A stretch of 23,286 nucleotides of DNA, taken from contig FN649743.1 of assembly GCA_000310025.1 (NCBI GenBank), positions 2,326,362 through 2,349,647 on the forward strand, given 5' to 3'. The stretch comes from Ectocarpus siliculosus (lineage: Eukaryota > Sar > Phaeophyceae > Ectocarpales > Ectocarpaceae). The notes below the pieces were generated by a model that was not told the origin of the DNA, made no database searches, and saw only the letters and a program-made list of their open reading frames with translations. Position numbers and translations under genes: made by a program. Within the stretch, counting starts at the first letter, position 1, and each line of letters starts with the position of its first letter. Shown here in pieces: positions 21,934 to 23,286 of the stretch.

Positions 21934-23180
21934 GCTTTGAAGCCGAAGGGTGGATGGACCCGGGTCTACACGTCTGTCTGTACATAGCCAATTGTGTTGT
22001 TTTCTCGGTGGATAGACGAGTGTTCCCGCCGAGACTCGACAGAGGCGTTTTGCTGCTGGCAAAGGTTGCCGAAGTCGTACACCATACAATAGAGCTTTTA
22101 AGATATATTGTACATATTCTATGCGTATCACTGGCTGGTTTTTTCTTCTTGCGTGTGTGAAGGAACTTAACGTGTACATCTTGATGCCGTTTCTCGCTCT
22201 TGGGCGGATCGGTTGGGATAGCTTGAGATATCGATGTAGCTCAGTTAATGTTTGTTTGGAGGCCTTTTCGTGGCTCCCTTACCTTCGTGTCCTCTTTCGT
22301 GTACTGTGCCTGGCTGGCAATAGGAGATGTATGTGTGGATGGGTGCATACGTGCGAAAACCAGAGGCAAGCGTACCGCAGGTGGTGATACGTACAGGGGC
22401 AACAAAAATGAGAGGAGGCCTTGTCGGTGGATGCCTTCAGCTTCGAACCGAACAATGCGCCGCAGAGAATGAATGAGCACATACAGCAGTATTATTATTC
22501 CTTTCTTCCCAGCCGGAATCGACAATTGTTTTTGGGTGGAAGAACAGATGATGAATGCATAAGGACTGACGGCCGCCGGCAATAGCTAGCCACAGCAACC
22601 GACAATAATTGGCCGACTAGACTAAAACTCAAATCCAAGTTAGCCGGTGACAACGGGAATCGACCGCGTCTAGGGTTTGATCAGTACGGACAGCTGGAGG
22701 AACTGGATAGAGAGATCGGAACGTTTTTTCATGTGAAGACAACAACACCAAAACATCCTCGGGCGCCCCGCCGGGTCGCTCAGCTGGAAACCTCCTTTAC
22801 CTGAAGATTTTTGGGCGTTAGCGAGGGCGAATCTCAGCGCAACCTCTCCTGCAGAACTTGATGTATCTGTCTGTGTGCGTCACGATTGCGAATCGTGGAT
22901 ACGCGAGGTTCGAAGTCACGGTCGACAGGGAGACCGGGAGGACGGCTGAATCCTTCTCGCGATAAAAATAAAATGGCATGAATGCATGTTCCGCAGGAGG
23001 AAGGTAAGGAACGTAGAGAAGAAGTGAAGGTCCACTACTACTGTGTGGACGTCCCTCCTGTTGTGGATGACACCCAGGCTACAGAGTGAGTGCGTCCAAG
23101 AGCACCGAAAGCTGTACAGCTGGAAGGCAGCACGCAAGGCTGTGTTTATCCTTCGACCAGGGCAGCCCCAGTCTGCTTCA

Positions 23181-23184
<4 letters not shown>
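21934..23184. other. 3' flank of the SPRING-family gene, no gene seen
   Basis: The stretch begins with the 3' UTR of the plus-strand gene. Open frames are short (at most about 120 codons) and show no recognisable domain. A small perfect hairpin, CACGATT-GCG-AATCGTG, lies at about 22881-22897, without a T run after it. No polyadenylation signal could be fixed with confidence. Confidence 0.55.
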
Positions 23185-23253
<69 letters not shown>

Positions 23254-23286
23254 TACATATCTCTCTCTCTCTCTCTCTCTCTCTCT
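23185..23286. repeat. (CT)n microsatellite running off the window end
   Basis: A CT array of about 64 bp, an interruption CCTCATACATAT, then a further CT array to the window end, so its true length is unknown. Its complement gives a meaningless Arg-Glu repeat frame. Confidence 0.97.

Noticed and set aside
16966-22098. 14-nt word TACAATAGAGCTTT present near 16966 and near 22085
   Set aside because: A 14-mer shared once in 23 kb is about what chance allows, and the flanks do not match.
22894-22912. GGTTCGAAGTC as a second pol III B box
   Set aside because: Lacks the final CC, has no A box upstream and no cloverleaf. The TTCGAATCCC word at 19297-19308 (minus strand) fails for similar reasons.
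22916-23254. Minus-strand frame with a long Arg-Glu repeat
   Set aside because: Translation of a CT microsatellite.

Overview
The window looks like a piece of a nuclear chromosome from a brown alga (Phaeophyceae) or a close stramenopile relative. This is an inference. The supporting observations are GC-rich coding exons, many introns of about 0.2-1.4 kb with GTGAGT/GTAAGT-type donors, abundant microsatellites and homopolymer runs, and four recognisable eukaryotic genes. There is no sign of operons, bacterial genes, a virus or a CRISPR array. No sequence search could be run, so family calls rest on recognised motifs and on splice phases that fit exactly.

Layout. (1) Positions 1-4747, minus strand: the first five exons of the nucleoporin/GATOR2 WD40 protein SEH1; its 3' part lies to the left of the window. 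A tRNA-like relic sits in its intron 4. (2) 4748-5275: a 528-bp gap between two divergent genes. (3) 5276-8697, plus strand: a complete five-exon gene for a 213-residue protein with a mitochondrial-type presequence and a CBS-domain pair, like plant CBSX3; its last intron is GC-AG. (4) 8698-13940: 5.2 kb with no supportable gene, only short degenerate repeats. (5) 13941-19399, minus strand: a complete eight-exon gene for a 235-residue dual-RRM SR splicing factor (SRSF1/SR34-like) with the SWQDLKD signature and an RS tail. Its first and last coding exons are tiny (35 and 28 nt). (6) 19400-20280: an 881-bp divergent gap. (7) 20281-21933, plus strand: an intronless 550-residue type II membrane protein carrying the cysteine signature of the SPRING (C12orf49, SREBP-regulating) family, much enlarged by low-complexity inserts. 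(8) 21934-23286: non-coding sequence ending in a long CT microsatellite.

The four genes alternate strand (- + - +), giving two head-to-head pairs and one tail-to-tail pair. They act in different processes (nuclear pore/TORC1 control, mitochondrial CBS signalling, splicing, secretory-pathway protease control), so no shared pathway is implied. The most notable item is the SPRING-family gene. No undescribed multi-gene system is visible.
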